Under the pieces are notes generated by a model, which worked only from the letters and a program-made list of their open reading frames with translations, ran no database searches and was not told where the DNA came from. The position numbers and the translations under genes were made by a program. A stretch of DNA of 48,375 bases, taken from Candidatus Hydrogenedentota bacterium. GTDB taxonomy: Bacteria > Hydrogenedentota > Hydrogenedentia > Hydrogenedentales > JAEUWI01. The stretch lies in contig JACPGE010000088.1 of the NCBI GenBank assembly GCA_016182605.1, positions 1 through 48,375 of the forward strand. The letters run 5' to 3'. How positions within the stretch are numbered: position 1 is the stretch's first letter; every line of letters begins with the position of its first letter. Below, in pieces: positions 8,635-18,100 of the stretch.

Positions 8635-10030
8635 CTATACCGAGTACCGCAACTCTACCACGGGTTACCCCTTGACCGTACATGGCCATGAGTACCGTTC
8701 CCTTGGGGACAATCCAGGCCGATGAGTTATTGAGCCCATCAGATGTGATGTACTCCTGCGCACTCTCAATCACTCCATAATTTATCAGCGTAGTAGACAC
8801 CCAAGGAATGTGGCCATTCCAATAAGATTCATTTGAGCGATCAGGGGTTCCGCCAGAACGAATGGCGCATAGACTACCCAACTCCACCACCGGCCATTCG
8901 GGCCGGATGGGGATGTGTGGGCGGTAATTGTCGACCACGGCGCGAGCGCCGTTGATGACTTTTTGGTAGCCCTCAATCTCCGCCACGATCTCCCGTTGCA
9001 CTTCGAGCGGCGGGAGGGGGATTTTGAGTTCACAGAACTTGGACTTCGAAATCTCGGCAAACGTTCCACCCGTTGCCCAAGCTTGCATTGTGGGTACAAT
9101 CTTCGTGAGGGCGAGTCCAACATACTCTGGTACCGCCCGGGTCGCATCTTCAATAACGATGCTCTTGAATCCCTGATTGGTCGCGATGGGGACCCGGTTA
9201 ATCGCAATTCGACCAATTGTCGCTCGCGTAGATACGACGACCGAATTTGCCGGAATTAACTTCGCAGAGGACTGGCGTAGTCCTTTATCGGTAATCGTCC
9301 GCTTCGTCGTAGTGATTTGTGATATGAAATCCATTGCCGGAAGATCTACCAACGTCGCCCAAGGAATTTCACCATTCCAAAATTCGTCCACCCCTGACTT
9401 TGGCGTGCCTCCACTTTCGACATGAAACAGGCCCGCCTCGCCAATGGAAACCAGCGGAAAAGAGTGGTTATTTGAAGTTTCTTCCCGATACCGCTCGCCA
9501 CTCAGATTGTAATCACCGTTTGCATCGATTTTTTCCTTGGGCACGATCAGGGCATTGGGTGGGGCTGGTGCGGACTCGACAGACTTGTTGGATGCGGGCA
9601 AGAGGGCCTTTAACCACGATTTCAAGTAAATTGCAGCGGCAGGCAGATCGTTCTTTTCAATAGCACGGCGCTGTGCGCCGAGGCCGAAGCCATCGTTCTC
9701 TATTCTGATGAAAGCGATTTCATCGGTCCTTTTTGCCAGTGACCGGTCCAGGATCAGGATCGACGTCTTGACGCCGGAGTAGGGCTGAAAAATCCCGGAA
9801 GGCAGCGAAACCACGGCAACGAGGTAATCTTCCACCAGCATTTTGCGTAGTTGCTTGTACGCGGTCTGGCTCTGAAAGATGATGCCCTCGGGCACGATAA
9901 TGCCCGCCCGCCCCGTGGGCGTGAGGTGTTCCGCCATGTAGTCCACAAAAAGCACTTCGCTGCGCTTTGACTGCACGGAAAAACGGTTGTGGGGCTTGAT
10001 GCCGCCCTTGGGCGACATGAAGGGCGGGTT
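8588..10030 (-). pseudogene. Middle part of the fused hsdM-hsdS gene (methyltransferase C-terminal half plus specificity domains)
   Basis: The frame begins after the missing NPP codons as FMSPKGGIKPHNRFSV. It continues through the HsdM C-terminal half (SEVLFVDYMAEHLTPTGRAGIIVPEG, YSGVKTSILILDRS) and runs without a stop into a specificity subunit. The junction is around IDANGDYNLSGERYREE. TRD1 starts at FPLVSIGEAGLFHVESGGTP, the spacer is IPLPPLEVQREIVAEIEGYQ, and TRD2 starts at VVELGSLCAIRSGGTP. It breaks at 8588. Methyltransferase-specificity fusions are known among type I-like systems, so the fusion is probably ancestral. The frame breaks on both sides are the anomaly. Translation of this fragment alone would lack the SAM-binding half. 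Confidence 0.8.
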
Positions 10031-10037
10031 GCGAGGA

Positions 10038-10832
10038 TCACATCGGCATATTCGTTCCAGCGTTCCTGACTGGTGAGGGAATCGTACTCGTGAATGTGGG
10101 GTCAGCGAAACCGTGGAGGTACATATTCACGATCGACAGGCGCACCATGTCGGGCGAGATATCGTAACCGGTAAAGTTTTGCGCGAGGCGCGCTTTTTCG
10201 TCCGGGGTGAGGGTATTCTGGCCTTTCGCATTGGTGTTGGCACGGACGATGTGCTTCCAGGACGAAATCAGAAAACCTGCGGTGCCGCACGCGGGATCGA
10301 GCACGGTCTCGTTTTTCTTCGGATCGACGATATCGACCATGAAATCGATGATGTGGCGCGGTGTGCGGAATTGGCCGGCATCCCCCTGGGAACCCAGCAC
10401 CGAGAGCAGGTATTCGAAGGCGTCGCCAAGGCGTTCACTGTGGTCATAGGTGAACTCGTCGATGACCTTGAGAAAGGCACGGAGGGTCTCGGGATCCCGG
10501 TAGGGCAGGTAGGCGTTCTTGAAGATCTCGCGAAAGAGGGGCGGTATGCCGGCGTTTTCTGGCATCTTGGCGATGCCTTCGGCGTAAAGTCCCAGCATCT
10601 CATGTCCGCCCAGGCCGGCGTGCATGAGTTTGGCCCAGCCGTAACGCGCAAAGGCGCCGGTAAAGAACTTCCGCTTCCCCCCCATTTCTTCCGATTCGGC
10701 ATCCATGTCATCCATGAACTTGTAGATCAAGGCAATGGTGATCTGCTCGACCTGGGACTTGGGATCAGGCACTTTGCCGACGAGAATGTCACGGGCGGTA
10801 TCGATGCGGCGTTTCGTGGGGCTGTCGAGCAT
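10038..10832 (-). pseudogene. hsdM: N-terminal half of type I DNA methyltransferase HsdM, frameshifted
   Basis: The 264-aa fragment starts at ATG 10832 behind an AGGAG site. It contains the helical HsdM N-terminal domain and the SAM-binding motif I VLDPACGTAGFL, with YDISPDMVRLSIVNMYLHG. It then derails into PTFTSTIPSPVRNAG and stops. One base appears to be missing near 10095. The next frame reads IHEYDSLTSQERWNEYADVILA, as expected of HsdM. A second missing base near 10029 falls exactly inside the catalytic NPPF codons (GCAACCCG where GCAAACCCG is expected). With both bases restored the protein runs smoothly into the 8588-10030 segment. As read, no active methyltransferase is made. Sequencing error in short homopolymers is the main alternative to real decay. 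Confidence 0.85.
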
Positions 10833-10906
10833 GGGTACTCCTGGATACTAATGGCGGCAATGGGCTCTTTGGACAATGGGGCCACATTTTACCGCATGGA
10901 GACAGC

Positions 10907-11752
10907 TTATGCATTGTTCGTCGGGCCGGGCTTCTTGCGGGGCGGGGCCGGGCCGACGGGCGGGTTGGAAGGGCGGGAGTTTCGCTTCTCTGAGCGGAGG
11001 CGATAGAGACGTTCCGTGAAACCGCCCTCGTTTTCGAAAGCGTTCGCCTGTGCGGCGATTTGGCGGTCAAGCAGGGCGCAGGCTACGCCGACGAGCACAT
11101 GGGCAGCATTGGCGGCAATCTCGGGGTAGGTGGGGCGCTTGGGGGGAATGGACGAGATGGACTTTATGGACGAATTCGGCCCGGCGGTGGTGCCGCGTTT
11201 CGGCGGTCCATCTGGTCCATCTGGTCCATCTGGTCCATCTGGTCCATCTGGTCCATCTGGTCCATCTGGTCCATCTGGTCCATCTGGTCCATCGGGTCCA
11301 TCGGGTCCATCGGGTCCATCTGGTTCATCTGGTTCATCTGGTCCATGGGGCTCATCGTGGATTTCCCTCACCCATCGTGCCACCTCATCGGCGGTGGCGC
11401 ACCTTCTTGCCACCAGGCGCTTGCGCCTTGGGTCGCCCGGAGCCCACAACGGCAAGTCCCGCTGCCGCAGGAAATCCTCGTAGTCCAGCAGTAGCTCTTC
11501 CAGGCTTGCGCGCGCCACGTTGGTCAACTTGAGTTCCATCTTCTTCGAGGTGCCCGAGGCCTGGCTGCCCTCTGCAATGTTCTGTACACCGCTGCGCGCC
11601 GCCTGTACCATCTGATCATGAGTGCGGCTGCGTTTCTCGATATAACGGTCGCAGAACCGGCTGGTCACGTCGTAAACCAATTGGGCGACCTGAAAGCTCT
11701 TCAGGCGCCGGTAACCGCCGTGTTGAGGAAGGAGTGGTTCGTCGGGAGACAC
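10907..11752 (-). CDS. Four-helix-bundle protein with an internal (Asp-Gly-Pro)n repeat, within the restriction operon
   Basis: The N-terminal 110 residues match the four-helix-bundle family related to the 23S rRNA intervening-sequence protein (TIGR02436-like). Features include FQVAQLVYDVTSRFCDRYI, DQMVQAARSGVQNIAEGSQA and KMELKLTNVARASLEELLLDYEDFL. A collagen-like stretch of about 13 DGP units follows, encoded by the 9-bp array at 11205-11348. The C-terminal tail, with VLVGVACALLDRQIAAQANAFENEGGFTERLYRLR, resembles the 'four helix bundle suffix' domain. It starts at GTG 11752 with GAGG upstream, 10 bases after the hsdR stop, and ends 74 bases before hsdM. It is therefore an accessory member of the operon. 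Its role in restriction-modification is unknown. The repeat sits between two ordered domains and probably acts as a flexible linker. Confidence 0.8.
   Translation of the reverse strand: MSPDEPLLPQHGGYRRLKSFQVAQLVYDVTSRFCDRYIEKRSRTHDQMVQAARSGVQNIAEGSQASGTSKKMELKLTNVARASLEELLLDYEDFLRQRDLPLWAPGDPRRKRLVARRCATADEVARWVREIHDEPHGPDEPDEPDGPDGPDGPDGPDGPDGPDGPDGPDGPDGPDGPDGPDGPPKRGTTAGPNSSIKSISSIPPKRPTYPEIAANAAHVLVGVACALLDRQIAAQANAFENEGGFTERLYRLRSEKRNSRPSNPPVGPAPPRKKPGPTNNA
11205..11348 (-). repeat. 16-unit 9-bp tandem repeat within the four-helix-bundle gene
   Basis: Units of GGTCCATCT (minus strand GATGGACCA-phase) recur every 9 bases from 11205 to 11340. Variants are GGTCCATCG in the middle and GGTTCATCT near the end. 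In the coding frame they give Asp-Gly-Pro, with Asp-Glu-Pro in the variants. Because the unit is a multiple of three, gain or loss of copies would keep the frame. It is uninterrupted with no unique spacers, so it is not a CRISPR. Confidence 0.95.
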
Positions 11753-11762
11753 GTCTGCGCCC

Positions 11763-14297
11763 TCATTGGAGGAACTGATTCAGAGACACGTAATCCTTGA
11801 TGTACGCTGGAACCGACGTCCGGTACTGCTCCGGCACGGCCTTGAAGTCGCGCGTGGTAAAGGACGGATTGGTCGCTAGCTCCGTGAGTTGCCTGGATTC
11901 GATGATGTGGCGGAGCCGGTCACTGGTGGCGTAGGCCTTGAAGTAGTTCTTGATCGCCGGGATGGCCGTTGCTTCGCCGGGCTTCTGATCGGCCACGAAT
12001 TTGGCGAACTCTTCTTCGAGCAGTTCGTCCTTGGACTTGAAGCGGGGAATGAGGCCAAAGGTCTTTTCCAGGATCTCACGCAAGCTCAAGCGGCGATCCA
12101 CGGCAGCGGCCCGGCGCAGTTTGTCGAGGGAGTAAAATGCTTCGGGCTGGTCGAAGACCTCACGGTTGATGTAATCGATGACGCGATCCCAATGACCCGC
12201 CGCAACGCTGGCCACGATAAACCGATCGTCGCGAACGGTGTCTTCGAAGCGCTCGAAGAACATGCGGTCGATCTTCATGCCGTCGTAACCGATGGTCTCT
12301 TCCCGAATCGATGCGATAATATCCGCGCCCAGGTGTTCGTACGCCCCTCCGGTTTCCACGGGCGCGTCGCTGTCCCCCGTTTCAGGCCCTTTGGCCTGCG
12401 GCTGGGGAAGCTTCAACACCTCGTCATACTTGAACTTCTCCTCGAAGTATTCGCAATTGGCGAAAAAGTCGAATAGTTTGAAGGCGGTCTTTTGCGGTTG
12501 CGTCACGCGCTCTTTATTAGTGCCGTCAAAGAGCAGTTCCAGAAAGTTGTGCTTCCGCGTGCCGCGTCCCTTGATTTGAATGAAGTCCGTGGGCGAGAAG
12601 ATGGGGCGCAGCATGCCGAGATTGAGAATGTCGGTGCAATCGTATCCCGTAGTCATCATGCCGACAGTGACGCAGACCCGGGCTTTACTGGTCTTGTACG
12701 CGGGCAGAAAGTTGGCCGAGCCGAGCAGGTTGTTGTTTGCAAAATTGATGGTGAATTGCTGGGCGTCCGGGATCTGCGAGGTTACCTGCACGGCAAAATC
12801 GGATTGGTACTTGCCCGGAAACATGCGAGTGGCCATTTGGTTGAGGATCTGGGTGAGTTTGGCTGCATGGTTTTGACTGACCGCAAAGATGATTGACTTG
12901 CCAATCTCGCCACTGACGGGATCTCGGAGTGCATTTTCCAGAAAGGTCTTGCAGAAGATTTGGTTGGTCGCATCAGAGAAGAACCGCTTCTCGAACTCCC
13001 GCTGTTTGTACACCTCCTCTTGTTCTTCGCCCATTTCATCGGCGAAAGTAACCACAAATCCATCGTCCGATAGCAGTTCAGTGGTAACCTCCGTGCGAGC
13101 ATCGACCACGGTCGGATTGATTAAGTAGCCGTCCTTTACCCCGTCCAGCAAGGAGTAACGATAGGTGGGCTGTCCACTGTCACAGCCAAAGGTGCGGTAC
13201 GTATCCAGAAGAAGGCGGCGTTCAGCTTCGCGCGGGTCGTGCGTGGTGGGACTGCTTACGTCAAAACGTTTGAGGTAGTCGCGGGGTGTTGCGGTGAGTC
13301 CGAGCTTGTATCCAATAAAGAAGTCGAATACCGCGCGGGCATTGCCGCCAATGGAGCGGTGGGCTTCGTCGGAAATGACCAAATCGAAATCCGTTGGCGA
13401 AAAGAGCCGCTGATACTTATTGGTAAAGAGCAACGATTGTACCGTGGTAACCACGATTTCCGCGCGCCGCCAATCACCGCGATTTTCTTTATATATTACC
13501 GTCTGAAAGTCAGCGGAAAGGAGTGCCGTGAAAGCCTTTCGCGCCTGCTCCTCCAGTTCGAGGCGGTCCACCAGGAACAATACCCGTTGGGCATTTCCCG
13601 TTCGGAGGAACAACTTGATCACAGCGGCAGTCGTGAGGGTCTTTCCCGTTCCGGTGGCCATTTCGAAGAGGAAGCGGTCTTTGCCTTCTTCTACCGCCCG
13701 TTGAAGCGCATTAATAGCGTTCAACTGATAGTGCCGGAGGAACCGCAACTTGTTGGTCTGTACGTAGTCGGGCCGTTCTGCCTCATTGCGCCACGCCGCT
13801 TCTGATCGGTAGGCCGGCCGCTGAGTCAAGACGATGTAGTCATCGTCAACGGGCTCTTCTATCAGCCGATCCGGATTGGGCACGACCTTCTGGTAACCCG
13901 TCATGGAGCCCGGCGTGGGAAAAGATGTGATGACGTAGGGGTTGCCGCGCTCCAGATCCCAGAAATAGTGCAGGTTGCCGTTGGAAAGAATAATAAAACG
14001 GCAGTTCTGTGACTTGGCGTACTTGCGGGCCTGCTCTTTGCCAGCGAGAGGATTCTTGCCCTCCGCCTTGGCTTCCAACACGAGAAAGGGGAGAGATTTC
14101 TCGTTTAGAAGCAGGAAATCAATGAATCCCTTGCTTACCTTTTCGAAATCTTCGCCAAGCGCGTTTAGATCACTTTCTTTGAGGGTGACGCTCAGTTCCA
14201 GGCTGATATTGGCCGGGGCATTGCCCTCCGGGAAGAAGCGCCAGCCTGCCGCTTCGAGCAACTTGTTAATCTTAATGCGTGCCGTGGCCTCTTTCAT
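11763..14297 (-). CDS. hsdR: Type I restriction endonuclease subunit R (EcoEI-like HsdR)
   Basis: This motor and nuclease subunit of a type I restriction-modification complex has about 844 aa. The N-terminal PD-(D/E)xK nuclease is visible as GFIDFLLLNEKSLPFLVLEAKAEGKN (Asp then Glu-Ala-Lys). The SF2 translocase follows with Walker A MATGTGKT, DEAH in VISDEAHRSIGG, GLTATP, and motif VI in FIQIKGRGTRKHN. The C-terminus ends in the helical region that contacts the methyltransferase. ATG 14297 is chosen, with GTG 14303 an equally open alternative. It is the first gene of the minus-strand operon hsdR, four-helix-bundle, hsdM-S. It is intact, unlike its hsdM-S partner, so an uncontrolled nuclease would be expected to be harmful unless assembly needs the broken subunits. 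Confidence 0.92.
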   Translation of the reverse strand: MKEATARIKINKLLEAAGWRFFPEGNAPANISLELSVTLKESDLNALGEDFEKVSKGFIDFLLLNEKSLPFLVLEAKAEGKNPLAGKEQARKYAKSQNCRFIILSNGNLHYFWDLERGNPYVITSFPTPGSMTGYQKVVPNPDRLIEEPVDDDYIVLTQRPAYRSEAAWRNEAERPDYVQTNKLRFLRHYQLNAINALQRAVEEGKDRFLFEMATGTGKTLTTAAVIKLFLRTGNAQRVLFLVDRLELEEQARKAFTALLSADFQTVIYKENRGDWRRAEIVVTTVQSLLFTNKYQRLFSPTDFDLVISDEAHRSIGGNARAVFDFFIGYKLGLTATPRDYLKRFDVSSPTTHDPREAERRLLLDTYRTFGCDSGQPTYRYSLLDGVKDGYLINPTVVDARTEVTTELLSDDGFVVTFADEMGEEQEEVYKQREFEKRFFSDATNQIFCKTFLENALRDPVSGEIGKSIIFAVSQNHAAKLTQILNQMATRMFPGKYQSDFAVQVTSQIPDAQQFTINFANNNLLGSANFLPAYKTSKARVCVTVGMMTTGYDCTDILNLGMLRPIFSPTDFIQIKGRGTRKHNFLELLFDGTNKERVTQPQKTAFKLFDFFANCEYFEEKFKYDEVLKLPQPQAKGPETGDSDAPVETGGAYEHLGADIIASIREETIGYDGMKIDRMFFERFEDTVRDDRFIVASVAAGHWDRVIDYINREVFDQPEAFYSLDKLRRAAAVDRRLSLREILEKTFGLIPRFKSKDELLEEEFAKFVADQKPGEATAIPAIKNYFKAYATSDRLRHIIESRQLTELATNPSFTTRDFKAVPEQYRTSVPAYIKDYVSLNQFLQ

Positions 14298-14353
14298 GCA
14301 CACCGACCCATTGCGATGTTGCCCCTTTCAATCGTTCCTCTATTTGACTAAGT

Positions 14354-15178
14354 CTACTCCTCCGCGGCGAGGGGCTGCAACTGCACCTTGCGCACGAAGA
14401 GTTCGGCGCCTTCGCTCTGAATCTGGAGCTTTCCTTTCGTGGGTTTGACGTTGTAGCACTCGTTGACGAGTCGACCGTTGAGCCACACGGTGACGCGGTC
14501 ACCGAGGCAGAGGACCTCGAGGCGGTTCCATTCGCCGACGGGGTGTTCCACATCCTGCGCGCCGCGGAAGCCCTTCACGTCTTTCCAGCCCAGGTCGCGG
14601 CCCCACCAGTCGATGCGGCCGCCGGTAATGGTGGTGGGGGCGCCGCCGGTCTTGTAGACCTTGCCGGTGCTCGGACTGGCAGTGTCAATGTCTGAAGTAA
14701 TGGAGATGAGATCGCCCTCGTCGCCCACAGCGAGGAGATCGCCGGTGCCGCCTTCGATCATTTGCACTTCGATGGAGTACATCCAGGTACGGCTGTAGCC
14801 GCCGTCTTCACCGACGGAGTGAACGAGGAAACCGCTGTCGCGCGCGGCATCGACCCGGTTGGCCCAGGTCTTCTCGCCCCATTTGAATTCGATGAGCGCA
14901 TGGTAGTTTTCGAATTCTTCTTCGGTGGTGATGCAGCCCCACTCCTCCCCGGAAATACGGATGACGCCGTCAGCGACGGTGAACACGGCCTTGGGATCCA
15001 CGCCCTTGCCGTGGTCATGGAGGAAGGTGTACCAGCCGCTGAGATCCTTGCCGTTGAAGAGATCCCGCGCGGCAGGGGCGGACTTTTCCGCGGCCCACGC
15101 GCCGGCGCAGAGGAGAAGGACCATTGAGCAGGCCGCCACACAACGTGCGCGGACCGATATGGGGTGTAGCATCTTCAC
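14354..15178 (-). CDS. Secreted DUF1080 (3-keto-disaccharide hydrolase) domain protein
   Basis: This 274-aa protein has a signal peptide ending in LLLCAGAWAAEK. The body matches DUF1080 (PF06439): an opening RDLFNGKDLSGW, then GVIRISGEEWGCITTEEEFENYHALIEFKWG, and a C-terminal EWNRLEVLCLGDRVTVWLNG. The fold is a concanavalin-like beta-sandwich. The family includes 3-keto-glycoside hydrolases and is expanded in planctomycete-type bacteria. GTG 15178 is chosen because AAGGAAG lies 7 bases upstream, though ATG 15172 is possible. It starts 16 bases after the PVC-type haem protein gene on the same strand, so the two are likely one operon for periplasmic sugar oxidation and hydrolysis. Confidence 0.9.
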   Translation of the reverse strand: MKMLHPISVRARCVAACSMVLLLCAGAWAAEKSAPAARDLFNGKDLSGWYTFLHDHGKGVDPKAVFTVADGVIRISGEEWGCITTEEEFENYHALIEFKWGEKTWANRVDAARDSGFLVHSVGEDGGYSRTWMYSIEVQMIEGGTGDLLAVGDEGDLISITSDIDTASPSTGKVYKTGGAPTTITGGRIDWWGRDLGWKDVKGFRGAQDVEHPVGEWNRLEVLCLGDRVTVWLNGRLVNECYNVKPTKGKLQIQSEGAELFVRKVQLQPLAAEE

Positions 15179-15194
15179 GGCAAATCTTCCTTCT

Positions 15195-18100
15195 TTAGTT
15201 CTTCGCCACTTCGGGGATCAGAAATGAGTTTTCGTTCAGCGATTGGAGAAAGGTGATCAGGTCCATCAGTTCGGTTTCGGTGAGCGCGGCGTCGAGGCCT
15301 TCGGGCATGAGAGAAATTGCGTGGGGTTTCATGCCCTGGAGGTCTTTCGCCGCGATATAGGCGGTCTGGTCCACGCCCGTGGCGATGCTGAGGCCTTCGG
15401 CGTCCTGCCGGGTGATCACGCCGATGAACTCCTCTTCCAGGGTCTCCGCGCGCACGGTTTCATAGCCGGGTACGATGCTCGCGCTCGGGAAGAGGACGGC
15501 TTCCAGCAGATCGTGGCCGGTGCGGATGAGGCCGATGGTGGTGAGGTCGGGGCCAAGGCGGCCGCCCTCGCTGCCGATGGCGTGGCAGGTGAAGCATGCG
15601 GCCTTGTCTCCGAAGAAGATGCGGCGGCCCTGGCCCACGTCGCCCTGGCCGAGTTTGCCTTCGAGGTTTTGAAGGCGCGCCACGCGTTTCTCGCGTTCGC
15701 CTGCCCATTGATCGAAAAGCGGTTTGGCCGCTTCGTGCACGGACGCGGGATAGTTCGCGAGCACGGCGGGCAAGGCGCCTTCGAGGTTGATGTAGGCATT
15801 CTTGCTGAGCGCGATGAGGCTGTTCACGAGTTGCAATCCAACCGCCTCTTCGGCGCCGCGGCCGAAAGCGGGCAGCACGACGCCCACGGTGAGCGTGTCG
15901 ATCCGGGGCAGGTAGGCCCCGGCGAAGGCCCGCAGTTGATCGGCGCTCCACGGCAATGACGCGCTCACACGGGCGGCGGCCAACTGGTTGGTCGGATCGG
16001 TCTTGCCGGTCAGGGCGGTTTGCAGCAGATCGATCTCGGCGGGCGTCAGGGATTCGATGCGGCCGGCGGTGGCGGCCAGAGCCTGCAAGCGCAACAGCGT
16101 GTCTTCATCATTCCGGGCCGCCAGCGTGCGCAGGGCGTCATCGAAGGTGGTGAGCCCGTTGCGCTGAACGACCTGCAAGGCGGCGGCGCGTTCGTTGGGG
16201 GCGCCTCCGGTCAACACGCCGTCCACGGCGGCCTGCAAGGCATCGGGCAAGGGGTTGATACCGGCCTCCTGGAGGGTTTGCAGGAGCCAGAGGCGGGCTT
16301 CAGGCGATGCGGCGCCGGGCTGCAAGAGCGCGCCGAGAAGATCCTGCACAGGTGCCTGACTGTCGAAGGCCAATACCGTATCGCGGAGCCCGTCCGCGGG
16401 TTCGAAGGCGGGTGCGGCCAACTGGGCGTTCAGATAGTTCACGATGGAAGGCGCCCACTCGGGATGATGGCCCGCGACCCACAGGGCGGCGGTGCGCAAC
16501 GGGGCGGATTCACTGTCCAGCAGTTCGGCCACGTGTTCGCCAGTCAGCACCGGGGATTTCAATTGATCCAGGGCGATGATGGCGGATTTTTGCACGAGGG
16601 GATCGGCGTTGGAGAGGCCTTCGGCCAACACGGCTTCTTCCTTGATCTGAATCAGGGCGTAGATCAGGGCGTGCTCCAGAAAACGGTCCGTGGCGCCTGC
16701 GCTGGCCAGCAGGAGTTCCCCGGCGGCATCCTTTGCGTTCAACTGCCCGAGGGCGGTTGCGGCCTGGCGGCGCACCCCGTGATCGGCATGTTGAAGGAGC
16801 GCGATTAGTCCCGGCACCGCTTTTGTGTCTTGCTCCAGGCCGGCCATGCGCGCCGCGGCCATGGCGATCGCCGGAGCGGGGTCCCTCAGTCCTTCGAGCA
16901 CAGTCTTGCTGCTCTTCGCGCCTGTGATGCGCGCAATACACCAGAAGGCTTCCAGGCGCGCGGCTTCCGGCGCCTGCGACGTGTGGTACGCGTTCAGCGC
17001 GGAGACAGCCTGCTTGCCATGGCGCTCAAGCGTGATGATGGCCCTGTCCCGCACGCGGGGCCGCGCGTCGGCCAGCAGTGCGGCGAGTTCCTGGGGCTTC
17101 ATGCCCTCCCAGTCGATCGAAGCACCCCATGGGTCATCGATGTGCGGCGCGTCGGCCTTTCGAATGCGATAGATGCCCCCTTTGATCTGGGGCTTCGAGA
17201 CGCGTGAGATGGGGCATGCGTCGACATACCAGGCACCCGTGTCGGAAACGAGCAGGCTGCCGTCCGCATCTTCGAGCACATCCGTGGGAAAGAAGTCGGG
17301 ATAAGTGGAAGTGAGAAAGTTGCTGTCCTCCGTACGGTAGGTGGCGCCGTCCTGAATCAGTTTGTGCATTTGCACACGGTGCGGATTGAACTGTGCGCTG
17401 AAGAGCATGCCCTCATAGTCCGGGCCGAAGGCGGCGCTGCGGTAGCGTTCCAGCCCCGCGGGTGCGATGCGCGAAAACTTGGTCATGGTGGGCATGAGTG
17501 GGCCGGTCTGGATAAATTCTCCGGTGCATTCATGTGGCTTGGGATAGACGCCCCCCTCGACCCAGTGCATGAGCGCATCGCGCTGGCCATTCCGCGGATC
17601 CATGAAGTAGGTCATGGTGCCGATGGTCTCGCCGCCCGGGGTGAAGATCAGTTCGACGGGGTTGTCGAAGCCGCCGCCCGCCATGCGCTCCAGGCCGGTG
17701 CCATCGGGCCGGCAACGCCAGATGCGCGCCGCTGTGCCTTCCAGAACTTCGCCCTCTTTGGTCTCTATCTTGTAGCCATGGCGGCCGTGGGTGAGGTAGA
17801 GCCAGCCGTCTGGACCGAGAAAGGGGCCGTGGAGGCTCGCGGTGTTCAGCACGTTCCATCCGGTGAGCAGCACTTCACGCTCTTCCGCCACGCCGTCGCC
17901 ATCTATATCCCGAAAACGGATGAAGTCCGGGGGTGAGGCCACGTAGAGGCTGTCCTGGTGCCACAGGATACCCATGGGCAGGCTGAGGGTATCCGCGAAG
18001 AGCGAGCGGGAATCATAGACGCCGTCCCGGCCGGTGTCGACGAGGCGGAGGATCATGCATTCGGGCGCGGCGGCCATTTCCTTGCCGGAGAGGTCCTTTC

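Noticed and set aside
11205-11348. CRISPR-like regular repeats
   Set aside because: The units are 9 bases with no spacers and encode Asp-Gly-Pro in a real gene.
11050-11532. Plus-strand frames of Gly-Pro-Ser or Val-His-Leu repeats
   Set aside because: They are shadows of the 9-bp array in the minus-strand four-helix-bundle gene.
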